Source: Acanthopleura granulata
Taxonomy: Eukaryota > Mollusca > Polyplacophora > Chitonida > Chitonidae
Direction: 5' to 3'
Assembly (NCBI GenBank): GCA_016165875.1
Contig: JABBOT010000001.1
Coordinates: forward strand, 47,656,625-47,720,624
DNA: 64,000 nucleotides
A program made the translations under genes and the position numbers. Numbering within the stretch: the first letter of the stretch is position 1; each line of letters begins with the position of its first letter. The notes beneath the pieces are model-generated. The model was not told the DNA's origin, did not search any database, and was given only the letters and a program-made list of their open reading frames with translations. Shown piece by piece: positions 53,755 to 64,000 of the stretch.

Positions 53755-53985
53755 GGACCTGCGTGGCCCATGACTCAGGAACCTCTCACCAATGCGGTCG
53801 CTGTGAGTTCAAGACCAGCTCATGTTGGCTGTCTCTCCGGCCGTACGTGTGAAGGTCTGCCAGCTATATACCAGTGGATGGTCATGGGCTTCCTCCCACC
53901 ATAATGTCGATCGCCGGCGTACAAGTGAAATATTATTGAGGACGTCGTAAAACGCCCGTGAAATGAATTAATAAATATATAACTC
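53755..53985 (+). mobile_element. SINE, near full length
   Basis: It starts GGGACCTGCGTGGCCCATGA with part of the A-box side deleted, then GCGGTCGCTGTGAGTTCAAG, CTCTCCGGCCGTACGTG, CTTCCTCCCACCATAATG and GTCGTAAAACGCC, and ends in a tail with AATTAATAAATA. Confidence 0.78.
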
Positions 53986-54393
53986 TTGGATCTGCCTTAG
54001 TCGAGAAGTCATTCCATTTTAGCGCTAACCTATAAACAGATCTTCTATCATTATTATCAATCAATTAAATTAATGGATTAAAAAATATTGCAATTCCTGA
54101 ATGAGGAATTTAATTTACCACATCTAATGGCCAGCGTTTGTCGTCATTTCTTCATTATCTTTCAAATTTTTCCAAACGTGGGGTGTAGGCTTATGGCATT
54201 CTGTTTTCCCAGATTAAAGTACTGATCCTTTGTGCATGGCATTGCACTACTCGTAAGATTTCTGTATTTATACAATATTTTGGTTTATTCTGTGTCTTTT
54301 TTTTTTTTTTGACAGAGAAAAGTGCTGTAAATGGCTTAATGGTTCTCAATGACAATCCAATCAACAAAACTACTGAAAACATAAAAGTACCTG

Positions 54394-54503
54394 CCGTATA
54401 TATATGTACAGCCTGCGCGTCTCTGTGGCTTGACCCTGTAATTTGTGGCTAATAGTAAAGTACGGGTTCAAGCCACAGAGACGCACAGGGGCTATATATA
54501 TGG
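54394..54503. repeat. Inverted repeat with ~42-bp arms (fold-back)
   Basis: The left arm (54,394-54,436, containing GCGCGTCTCTGTGGCTTGA) and right arm (54,464-54,503, containing TCAAGCCACAGAGACGCAC) are reverse complements with about five differences, separated by a 27-base loop. TATATATA lies at both outer ends, possibly a MITE or its remnant. Confidence 0.85.
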
Positions 54504-54694
54504 GTCACAACACTGATGTACCATGGAATGACGTATACACTCGCTGTAGCTGTAACTTTGCACCACTGGTATATATTTGGTTGGAGATCATACCTTTGCA
54601 GCCTGCCTCCTCCCGATTCCATGCACCAATCTCACTGGCGGAATTCCGACCAATCGGAATTAGCAGACCGAGATTCTTCTAAAGCGTTGATAGA

Positions 54695-55068
54695 GCCCTA
54701 GGGCAGCGTAATGACCCAGAAGCCTCTCACCGCCTCTCAGCTCATGCTGGCTTCCTCTCCGGCCGTACGTGGGAAGGTCGGTCAGCAAACTGCGGATGGT
54801 CGTGGGTTTCCCCGGGCTCTTCCCGGTTTCCTCCCACTAAAGTGTTGTGTTTCAACTGCATGACACAGTTGAAGAGAGCGACGTTCCTGCCCCATGCAGA
54901 TGATTGATTTTATGACCAAAACGGCTTGAAGTCAGGAGATCTATGAGGTGTCTGACCAGGGGCGGTCGTTTATACCACTCAAATATCTGACCACCGAAAT
55001 GTATATAAGTGAAATTTCAGTTCATTTGCGGCGGTCAGTATTACGTATAACCAAATAAATAAATACTG
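54695..55068 (+). mobile_element. SINE split by an insertion of about 150 bases
   Basis: Head and core (GGGCAGCGTAATGACCCAGA, CTCTCCGGCCGTACGTGGGA, CCCGGTTTCCTCCCACTA) lie at 54,695-54,842. The AAGTGAAATTTCAG piece and ACCAAATAAATAAATA tail lie at 55,005-55,068. The intervening sequence is not from the family and is unrecognised. Confidence 0.65.
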
Positions 55069-55853
55069 GTTCATTTTGTTTTTGGAAAGAAAGTGGTAAT
55101 TTTGCAAATCAATTTTATTAAAGAAATTTTCACCATTTGGCTAACAACTTTTTAAGCACCCTTCCCTCAAAGTTAAAAAATAAATAAATATATAATCAGT
55201 CTAATCAGTTTAAAGGTCTGCACCATTAGGGGAGGGCCACATCAGATGGCTGCAACGATTTAATTACGACGAACTTGCAGTTCATCCGCCTTGATCGGAG
55301 TATGTTAACAAGAGTTATTTCCCTTACAACACTTCACTAAGAACACACCCGAGCGCCTGTTTCACAAAGTGATTTTGGGTTTTAGCCTAAAATTGTAATC
55401 CAACTTAAACTGTGAAATACGTGCACCCCATTGGTTAAATTTCAACCACTGATTCTATGACAGGATTTCAGCGAAGTGTGAGCATCCAGCTTCAAATATT
55501 TTGTTTTCTAAAAAAGATTTAAGTTTTGGTCTTTAATGAAAATGTCTTTCTGAAATCACCCGCAACCTGGAGTCCAGTTAGCTTTGGAGCTAAAATCAAT
55601 GTCCGTTTGACAATGTTTAACATTACATGTACATGTGTTAGTCTGAGTTCACCGATGGACCTCAAAAATAATCATTTTAAGCTTTTGTTTAGTGGTCAAA
55701 CCTATAGGTAGATGCACATATATGTAACACACGAAGTAAATCATTGCGCTTAAATCGCCGTGAAACCTAGAAACATGACTGAAATCTACAGCTAAATCAG
55801 CCAGACGAGGGAGGGATTCAAGATCGTGACTAACTGTCTCCTAGTTTTTTTGT

Positions 55854-56092
55854 CTAACTGTCTCCTAGATGACTAGTCGCTGATGAAACCAGGGTGTCTT
55901 CATTCTCGGAACGTGTGAACTCATTTTCTGGAAAATTTTGTGATCCGACTAACGCCCTTTCTTCTGTAAGCCTAATGTCAACAGGTGAGGTCACGTTTGT
56001 ATGACAGATAAATCTGATGTCATAGACGCACTTTCTGACAGTTTCCCAAAGCATTGGTGCTGCATTGTCGCTATCGTGGATTGCAACTGATT
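55854..56092 (-). CDS. Probable last exon of an unidentified minus-strand gene
   Basis: It is preceded by an extreme 130-base T/G/C-rich tract ending in TTTTTTCAG, an acceptor. The open frame enters with two bases of a split codon and runs 78 codons to TAG at 55,854-55,856. It reads S-V-A-I-H-D-S-D-N-A-A-P-M-L-W-E, then ETVRKCVYDIRFICHTNV, an acidic Ser/Glu-rich segment and ends SSATSHLGDS. No family is recognised; the composition suits a soluble C-terminal tail. Upstream exons were not securely found: the nearest candidate, 57,698-57,765, does not join in phase. Confidence 0.4.
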
Positions 56093-56222
56093 CTGAAAAA
56101 AGAAGAAAAAAACAAAAAACAAAAACAAACAACAACAACAACAAAAAAACAAACAAAGAAACAAAAAAAACAAACAAACAAAAAAAACAAACAAACAAAC
56201 AAAAAAACAGAAAGAAAAACAC
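56093..56222. repeat. A-rich low-complexity tract (AAACAAACAAAC type)
   Basis: The plus strand is A with scattered C and G. On the minus strand it is a T-rich polypyrimidine-like stretch directly before the acceptor at 56,093. Confidence 0.85.
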
Positions 56223-57697
56223 GAAACTTTCACTTCTCTTATTTTGTTAAACATATACGAATTCTAATTTTAGGAAGTCTGGTCTGCTCTTTTAGCCATT
56301 ACACATGTAATTGTAACTGGAAGACACAAATGGTCGATTCATCTAACGAGCCATATCCATATATTTGATTTTCCAAAAAATTAATGGAGAAATGTAACTT
56401 TTGCTATCGGCAATATGAATATCTGCCCCTATTATTAGAAGAAACAGGGTACTGGAACTAATGGGAACACAGACAGAGAACACCTCGGCCACTCGGCCTT
56501 TGACCTCGTCCAAAAACAATGGACGCTTCCTTTTTTACTTCAGTTATCACAGCGTACATGCAGTGAATGAAGCCATTATTTCTTAATTTTTTCACACAGG
56601 TGCCAGATATCCTAACAGCACTGACTGAAAAAGGAAAGAAATGTAAAACGGTTGCCCCAGATCACCAGGCTTGTCAGCAAGTTTGATGAGATCAAATGTG
56701 TCTTGTCAAAGCTGTCACTTCCTAAATTCCTTAGTTTTAGTGTTTTCATCACTCTTCTAGGAACTCTCAACACTAAAGGCAACAACTCGTCAACAACTTT
56801 TAGAACATGTTTGTCTCTTTCGATATGTTTGATGGTGTTGTTTCAGATCCTTTTTTCCTGCGTCATTACGAGGTGATCAAGGTGTTGCCCCATTCCCATC
56901 TCCTACAGGGCTTTTTGGGTTGGTTCGCTGTGCACGTTCTGTTCACTACTCTCTTCACGATTTGTGCCCATTCATCAATGAACCCATTACCAAGGGTCCC
57001 ACCACCCGTGCTTACGGCCCAGTTTCAGTTTAATCCGAAGGCCTGTTGTTCCAACAAATGTGCTTGTACCAAAGTTCGTCGCTGAAAGCAGGCGATCAAA
57101 TACTCAAATTTTAAACAAACCTAACTGATAGTAGAGCACTTCATTCTTCTCTCCGCCGACTAGCGTGACCGGTTTTGTTGACAGTGGTTTCATTGTTAAT
57201 TTTTTTTGTTGGCCTTCTCTTCATGAGCGATCACACTATTCATATCAGCACAGGAGTATGTTCAGTAATAAGTGATAAAACAATTCATTATTTATGAAGC
57301 AATGAGATCTCAAGATTTCCATCACTGATAAAAGAGATATTTCATTAGTTAATAGTTAGATATCACTTTTATTATTAGGTGACCCACACTTTGTGCTAGG
57401 ACACATGCTGAAATCGTGTGGATTATTATTATTACTATAATTATTCTTCCGTTTTTGGAAATGGTCCAAAAGTCGAGTGATGTCACGTCATTTAAATTGA
57501 TAGGGAATTGGATAAAGAAAAATTGGATAGAGAAAAACAGAAACAAAATCGCCAAACTCAAAAGATTCTCAACTTTGTCCGTTTTGAAAATGCCGAAGTT
57601 TCTTTGGCAATTTATCAGTGCGAACTTCGTGGGCACAACGTCATATTTCAGTGGTACCTTTTGTCCTCTTCTCCATCTGCACCTGTGTCACCATTAC

Positions 57698-57765
57698 CTG
57701 GCTGTAGACATCAGGCTACGGAATATGACAGATCCGTCCCATTTCGAAAGAATTCTTTCCTGCCA
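57698..57765 (-). CDS. Exon-like segment, unidentified
   Basis: Acceptor GCGCCTTTCCTACAG|TGGCAG and donor ACAGCCAG|GTAATG bound 68 bases. Only one frame is open, reading WQERILSKWDGSVIFRSLM then STAR. It could be an upstream exon of the gene ending at 55,854 with at least one unseen exon between. The opposite strand is also open here (57,508-57,771), which lowers confidence. Confidence 0.2.
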
Positions 57766-58663
57766 CTGTAGGAAAGGCGCTTCTTTATTGAATCCAACTT
57801 CGCTAAGGAAAAAATTATGAAACGAAATCTTTTCATTATCAGTCCAATGGCTGTCCCGAGGCGGGTTTGTTGCCAGCTCGCCCCAACAAAATGCTAACAC
57901 CCAGGCATTATGGCATGAGTAGCACGTACTCATTTCCACATACATGCCTGACTTTCACTTTAACAACCATAATAACCCCTGAATTCCATTTACTGGGTTC
58001 TATCTCACTGCCATAAGAAGGCGCACCTTGACAGCTGATAAGTGTTTTGATGTAACAGCTAAAATATCACTTGACGCTTTCAATGCTAGAAACCGGCCCA
58101 GTCCATGACGACTTCGACAACATGGCTACTCGATCGGAGTGAATTGTGGGTCAGTGCCCTATACCCGGTGTTGAATTCCATCTTCATAATTTAAAAACTG
58201 AACTATTTTTCTGTGATTCTTACTTCTCTTATGTATATATAGTTAATAGTTACAGGCTTTATGCTCACTTTAGGCAGTGTCCTTTTCAGGGCATGTTTTA
58301 TAATTAATTTTTCACAAACATAATTAATTCCTGAAATTGAACGGTGGTTATACGAGTGCCAAAACTTTTAAGGACTCCTCTAGTACAAGACTTAATTTGA
58401 CATTGAAACTAAAGCCCTAAGGTACAAAGTATTCTATCAGCATATGCCACTCTTGAATCTAGTACTGAATCAATAAAGTATATAAATACTTAGTATGCTA
58501 ATCACTTCTGAAAGACTGTGGTCAATAAAGTCATAAGATGTCTGTTAGTGAAGAAGATTAAAAAAAACAAATAAAGCTTGACAGCTTTTTATGCCGTATA
58601 GTGTTTTTATGCTGACATATTTTCAGTTCGTTGTGGCGATATTACAATTCAGAGGACAACTCA

Positions 58664-58787
58664 AAAACGTATTGTTATCTACTGCAAACAATCCATGAAA
58701 AAACCAACAGGAGTGATCACGGAAGAAAACGTATTGTTATCTACTGCAAACAATCCATGAAAAAACCAACAGGAGTGATCACGGAAG
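58664..58787. repeat. Exact 62-bp tandem duplication
   Basis: AAAACGTATTGTTATCTACT to GTGATCACGGAAG occurs twice head to tail (58,664-58,725 and 58,726-58,787) without a difference. It is a very recent event or an assembly duplication. Confidence 0.97.
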
Positions 58788-59524
58788 ACGATTGAAGGCC
58801 ATTTCCTTGCCGCAAACACAATGTACTTTTATGTTATATGTCATGTTTAGTTTAACACAATAATCCGTGTCTCTGAGCTGATCATACTCATACCGCGTTG
58901 TCAACCGAAAGCAATTTCTTATTAAGAATATACTTCTGCCTCAATCCAAATCGACATGTTTATATCTAAGCGACGTTCGTAACCAAGATAACACACTGAC
59001 ACCTATACACTAACAGATATTGCAGGGATTGTCTTGATGGCCATGATGGCGTGTAGAAATTAATTCTGTCTGAATTGGGATATAAATACCTTTTAACAGC
59101 AACCTGGTGACATATCTTACTTTGGATTCATATCCAAATTATAATTGTCTGATTTTCTTTAACGGATAATCCACATACAATGTGCCATTAAGTGTGATTA
59201 TCTGTTGCATCCAATTGTCCTTCATAAAAACATTGCTTACAGCTGTACACATGTTCGTGTGGTTAGCTTGGACGTATTGTTATATGTGAATTTTTGTGGC
59301 GGAAGTATGTAGGCGTCGTCTGATGACGACAGCGACAAACTCTATACAATTTTTCTATAAGTATCGTTACTTTGGTTCAAACCATGACAATGGGTGATTT
59401 TAGGTAGCTTGATTAGAGAGTTTTGATTCTGACAGGTACCGGTAGCCTATAATGTGACTGGACTTGTCATTTTGTACAGTGATAGTACTCGAATTCCTTT
59501 GTCCCTTATTGAAGTTTACCCCCA

Positions 59525-59605
59525 GTGTGAGTGAATGAATGGAATGAACGAATGCTTATGGCTTAACGTCATTTGGCAGTATTTCAGTCATATCGTGGCG
59601 TATCC
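59525..59605 (-). mobile_element. Possible tail of another SINE family
   Basis: ATGGCTTAACGTCATTTGGC then AGTATTTCAGTCATATCGTG resembles the conserved 3' region of a different SINE found in gastropods and bivalves. Only about 50 bases are recognisable. Confidence 0.3.
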
Positions 59606-60097
59606 AGAATATCACGTTGAGCACCTGAAAAGAGCCTGTCGAAGAGTTACATAATGTCCCTCTATCTATTTATCCATATTAAGACGACATGCATATAACA
59701 ATTGGAGTATCCCGGACTCGAAATCACAATTACAAATATCTGCATAGGGTATTAACAATCTGGTGAACAACAATTCAACAGATTCAACAAAAATCAGCAA
59801 TTGTGAATCGCGGCACCTCTTTACCCCTGAGTCTATGTATACACAAAAAATTAAAAGTGAAGTGCACGTGGAAAAGAATTGGGAATACAGCCTAGTCACG
59901 AATATTGGCGGACACATGAAGAGAATGCATGGCTATGCCAATGGCCTAGAGCGATAGATGTAGTAAATGAATTAAAATATATATGAAACACTTATGTGTG
60001 TGATCCACTCCCAACACATTGAACATTTTGGCTGGGACGGCATTGCTTTTGTTGTCGGAGATGTGTTCTTTTTGGTCTTGACCGTGAGGTTGACCGT

Positions 60098-60356
60098 GAA
60101 ATGCGCATGCGTACGTTGCTTAATTATGACCGCACATTGATCATTTTTATACACTCGCCGCAATGAGGCATGCAGAGCGTTTGAAGTTATAGCGATTTTT
60201 TCCATCTGTCCCTCTGACAGGCTGCTCGTTCGTACGGGCCGCATCTCGTTTGTTTTCCACGTGCAGTTTTCTTTTTGGTGGATGCATAGATCTATACAGA
60301 TGTGATGATGTGTTGTGACTCACATTAGTCCATTCCCGCGGTTGTCTTGGTAACCA
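60098..60356. promoter_or_regulatory. Promoter-like patch with NRF1 and RFX X-box sites
   Basis: ATGCGCATGCGTACG at 60,101-60,115 is close to the NRF1 palindrome. GTTGTCTTGGTAAC at 60,341-60,354 matches the RFX X-box (GTTRCC-N2-GGYAAC) with one difference. CpG is locally raised (CCGCGG at 60,337, ACGTGC at 60,259). No associated gene was identified; open frames on the minus strand (60,147-60,374) are unrecognised. Confidence 0.3.
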
Positions 60357-62209
60357 GATCACAATTTTCCGCATATGTCATGTATAAATACATATCTGTC
60401 GTGAGCAAGAGGTAGTTGAAATATTTTTGTATGATGGGTATTTGGGAGCAATGTGTGGCATTTATCATCGTTATATATACTGTTCTAAATAAGGAATGAT
60501 ACTTGTCCAAAAATTTATTTGAATGTGAATTTGTTTTTTATATACAAACATATGCATTTGATCTGAATTATAAGTTTTATGAGCATATTGAAAAGATAGA
60601 TATGATCCAAATACAAGTTGAACATATTTGTAAGCCGAAAAGGACAAATTCTAGTGCCAAAATATTTATTAAACATTTAAACATATTAATAGGAGGTGTT
60701 CGAGGAAATGTGCCAATATAATAATTTGCAAGAAAGTAATTGAGCCTTTGTCGTGAGTGCAGTACAGTGATGATAAAAACCTTTGCCGTTTTTAATCAGA
60801 TAAATTTCCATATTGGACAGGTATATAAAATGGCAGTTTTATGGCGTTTCCTTTTGACAATTAACATTCTAGTGGCCTCTTTAACTTTGCACTCGATCAG
60901 CATATATATAGGAGAAAGGCGGGTGTAGCCAACCAACCCACGATAATCTGACGTGCTGAGTGTTGCAGAGCCAGATCGTTTGTAGATTTTCAAACTTTTG
61001 TATGATGTATAGTTTACATCTTAACAGCTGGGATGCATTTGCAATTTTAACGTCGGTTGTCTGAAGAAATGCCTTCAAAGCAAATTTCAAAATGATCTAT
61101 GGAATCGACCAGAGGCCTGGCGTCATTGTTTTGTGTCGGTCTGATATTTGACGTCATTATCTCTTGTCTGTCTCAGGTACAGATTAGCGTGCATTATCGA
61201 GAGATGCATTTTTCTCGTGAATGACCAGATATTACCTGAAGTACCTTTATCGAGTTAGAAGTGTTGCCTACCTCGACTTTAGCCCAACAATGTCCACAAG
61301 AAAGGCTTGCATGACAACATGTAGGGCACATTGACAGCAAACACAGAACGAGCAAATAACACCCGACAAATAATAAACAACGTGCATGTACACCCACTGG
61401 GAAATTGTGCGGATTATTGCATAGGACCAATAAAAGAACTTGCGTGTATACGCGACATTACAAGAGCTGTTTTACTGCAGTTTAGAGTTGAAAAGAACGA
61501 CACAATCCACGTACCGACCGAGCGGTTATAATACGAGCGTGCTGATTGGCTAAACATTACATATTCTCAAAGGACTCCTAGAATTCCTCAGAAGACAATT
61601 CACAATGGCCCAGTGTCAGATCCCAGTGGCGAAGCGTAAACAGAGCTAAGTATCTGATTTTAAGGAGATTGGATTTATCCCTCATTGCAGTTGCGAGTCT
61701 CTCGTGCATTCATATGAAAAATCCGTGATACAGCCCATAGTCTAGTGTTTCATAGCAGGGTCGTAGTGGTTTCCACATAAGAAATGATTTTGGATCTAGG
61801 GTCTAAAGATAATCAGACAAGAAAAAGTAAGCATTTGACATCCAAGTTACAATAAACAGCCTGACTATTGATCATTCAGAGGTGGTCTAAATACAGTCGT
61901 GAAGTAACAAAAAGGGCTTAAAAAATGGTCTTCTCCGAGCTTTCAAACAGAATTTTTTTCAAATGTGATTTTGTAATTTTGCTTTCAAATAGAAAATTTA
62001 TTCTCAGTAATTGTAACAATTTATTAAATTCTCTTTTTTTGTATTGAAAAAAAAATGTTTTGCCATGACCCTGCCACGGTTGCGGAGTTTCATGATTTGC
62101 TGTACTACTGTTACTTTTCAGCTGGTAAAACTTTTCTTTACACAATCGTTCAGTACCATGCTAGTCGTCCTGTTTTCGGCTGGTAAGTTTCACTGAAATG
62201 AAATTTCTA

Positions 62210-62491
62210 AAGATGGGCCTCCGTGGATCAGTTGGTTAGCGCGCTAGCACAGACTAATGACCCAGAAGCCTCTCACTAATGCGGTCGCTTTGTGTTCAAG
62301 CCCATGCACCTCATGCTGGCATCCTCTTTGGTTGCACGTGAGAAGGTCTGCCAGAAACCTGTGGATGGTCGTCGGTTTACCCCGGGCTCTGCCCGGTTTT
62401 CTCCGCCCATTATGCTGGTCGCCGTGGTATAAGTAAAATACTAAGTATGGCGTAAAACACCAATCAAATAAATAAATAAATAAATAAATAT
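62210..62491 (+). mobile_element. SINE, full length with target-site duplication
   Basis: It begins GGGCCTCCGTGGATCAGTTG then GTTAGCGCGCTAGCAC (A-box side), GCGGTCGCTTTGTGTTCAAG (B-box side), a CCCCGGGCTCTGCCCGG core, GGCGTAAAACACCAATC and an (AAAT)n tail. Flanking ATTTCTAAAGA and ATTTCTGAAGA look like the duplicated target. It is the best-preserved copy and a good reference for the family. Confidence 0.88.
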
Positions 62492-63052
62492 TTCTGAAGA
62501 AATGTCAGTAACTTTTTTCTGTCAAGAAACTCCACAAGACCAATGCGTAGAAACACATCACTGCCTTCCGTAACTTTTTATGCACTACTTTAAGACGTCT
62601 ACATTACTGGAAGGAAAAATCTTTGGACCATTATATTATAAGTTTCTGCTGTTCTTACACTAACCCGCGGTGATTCAGGCCACTGGCCAGTCAGATCGAT
62701 TGGTGAATGGTTAACAACATCACCTTGACTGTGAGCATTGTGCAATGCATACAATATGACATACCAGTATAAAATAACTAAGTGAAAACCTTTGATTCAA
62801 AGTTTATATCTACTGTTACTTATTTATTATTCTTTAGCAGTTAGCAGACGTGTGACATACTTTACTTACGAACCTCAACCATAGAGCTGGAATGACTCTA
62901 GACAGGCTTGTCATCGCAAGGGAGCTCATCTCGTTTAAGTGAAGGACGAAACTAAGAAAAGTGTGATGATGCATTTCTTTGGGATATTTGAGCCGAGTCT
63001 TGAGGAAATGTGAATTATAAATTCACCTCCAAAGCGGCTGATATAAATCTTC

Positions 63053-63125
63053 TTTATTTGTCTTTGTTTGGACTATGTTTTACCCCACACCTAAAAATAT
63101 TTCATTCATGCAACGGTGATCATTT
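63053..63125 (-). mobile_element. SINE 3' fragment
   Basis: TTTATTTGTCTTTGTTTGGA, ATGTTTTACCCCACACC, AAAATATTTCATTCATGC and CGGTGATCATT are the diverged tail and end of core on the minus strand. Confidence 0.5.
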
Positions 63126-63524
63126 TTTCTGAGTATATAGGGGAATGTGGAAGGAGAATACCATGGACCGCAGCCCGCCAGGTGTACCTGGTAAACCTCG
63201 TGACGTAAAGCCGTATCCGTACTAGAGGAAGCCGAATTCTAACACAATACCCTTTTGGAGAAAGGCTACTCATGAACAGGATTAAACATGATCTATATCT
63301 GTCCTGAAGTTCGATGTAGTTCAAAATTACATCTTCACATCCCAAAAACTTCAAGAAAAACACATCATATTGGTCATTTGAAACACTTTTTGTACATTTT
63401 GACAGAACGTTAATGGATAGTGGATATAAATCTCTCACTGATGCCAGATGGATGGAGAAGAATGCACATAAAGAATGTTGCAACAGGATTTTATTAGTGT
63501 TTTATACCGTGTAATAATAGAGTT

Positions 63525-63602
63525 TTCTTACCGTATTCCCAGTTTCCTCCCACCATAAACCTGGCCGCCGTCGAAATAAATAAGTAAATAAATAAATAAA
63601 TT
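63525..63602 (+). mobile_element. SINE 3' fragment
   Basis: CCGTATTCCCAGTTTCCTCC, CACCATAAACCTGGCCGCCG, then a direct jump to AAATAAATAAGTAAATAAAT; the stretch between core and tail is deleted. Confidence 0.65.
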
Positions 63603-64000
63603 ATGTTAGCCAGTTTTCCTTGTCTAAGGGTTCTGTTGAAGGCATTAACAAGAAATGAAAGTAACCAATGTCTTATACATGTGAATAGGCTGTGTTTACG
63701 GCATAAAACATGCACCATTAACAAGATAATAAATATATCCTTGCATTTCCTGTTGAATTTAGTCAACTGATCTGGAAAAAATGTGCGCGAGCCTGTATGA
63801 GAAAAATTAGTTGGGCATGGAATACATCTAATTTGAGATTGAACATTGCAGGCCAACGTGGATTTCCACCTCATTCCAGCGACTGGTGAGTACTACTGGA
63901 CAAAAAGCTGTGAGCCTATAGCGTGAAACAACTGGTGTCGGAAGGCGTGATAGGTTTGGATTAATTCTCTTAAGACTATTTGTCTTATTCAAGGCACTTT

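Noticed and set aside
54440..54485. GGGTTCAAGCC box as a possible tRNA gene
   Set aside because: No cloverleaf can be drawn; the box lies in one arm of an inverted repeat.
56600..57090. Overlapping plus-strand frames and a minus-strand piece (DELWYKHICWNNRPSD)
   Set aside because: Frames shift between strands, no domain is recognisable and splice phases do not join; possibly an old retrocopy, but it cannot be supported.
57416..57820. Plus-strand frames of 87 and 134 codons
   Set aside because: The charged N-terminal half comes from a local AAATTGGATA-type duplication; no homology, and the opposite strand is also open.
1..64000. CRISPR array or prokaryotic operon
   Set aside because: The short tandem arrays have no variable spacers between conserved repeats, and gene structure is clearly intron-containing.

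Overview
This is nuclear DNA from an animal, most likely a lophotrochozoan and probably a mollusc. The reasons are AT-rich, intron-dominated sequence, canonical GT-AG exons of 37-280 bases, many minisatellites, very frequent TACATG/CATGTA words, and at least fourteen copies or fragments of a tRNA-derived SINE with a V-SINE-like core and an (AAATA)n tail, of the kind widespread in molluscs. The phylum is an inference; no taxon-specific gene was seen. There is no sign of prokaryotic organisation, a CRISPR array or rRNA.

The one gene that can be read with confidence is on the minus strand and fills most of the window (about 12.3 to 51.6 kb). It encodes a Ras guanyl-releasing protein (RASGRP family). 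The reconstructed exons join in phase to give about 764 residues with the full family architecture in order: RasGEF N-terminal (REM) region, CDC25 catalytic domain, two complete EF-hand loops, a C1 domain with all eight zinc ligands in typical spacing, a basic/serine-rich linker and a short C-terminal coiled coil. Such proteins couple diacylglycerol and calcium to GDP/GTP exchange on Ras and Rap at membranes. The 5' end appears complex: a promoter-like segment near 51.5 kb with a non-coding exon, a second non-coding exon near 50.9 kb, and two alternative start exons (49.6 kb and 41.7 kb), both ending in phase 1 and both able to join the same downstream exon.

Layout: 0-3 kb holds one isolated exon-like segment of an unidentified minus-strand gene, a SINE and a promoter-like patch. 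3-12.3 kb is intergenic, dominated by a 32-bp minisatellite (5.3-6.1 kb) and a ~100-bp tandem repeat (9.1-9.7 kb). 12.3-51.6 kb is the RASGRP gene, with introns holding SINEs, a LINE 3' end, several minisatellites and a nested inverted-repeat element. 51.6-64 kb has SINEs, a fold-back repeat, an exact 62-bp tandem duplication, a probable terminal exon of an unknown minus-strand gene (55.9-56.1 kb), and an RFX/NRF1-type promoter-like patch at 60.1-60.4 kb.

The most unusual observations are: a 66-bp minisatellite in the RASGRP gene that has copied a functional splice acceptor plus the first bases of its exon six times; a nested inverted-repeat element inside a SINE whose centre can be drawn as a hammerhead ribozyme-like fold; a 26-base micro-exon candidate that would replace the C-terminal coiled coil by a premature stop; and the two phase-matched alternative first exons. 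No previously undescribed multi-gene system was found.
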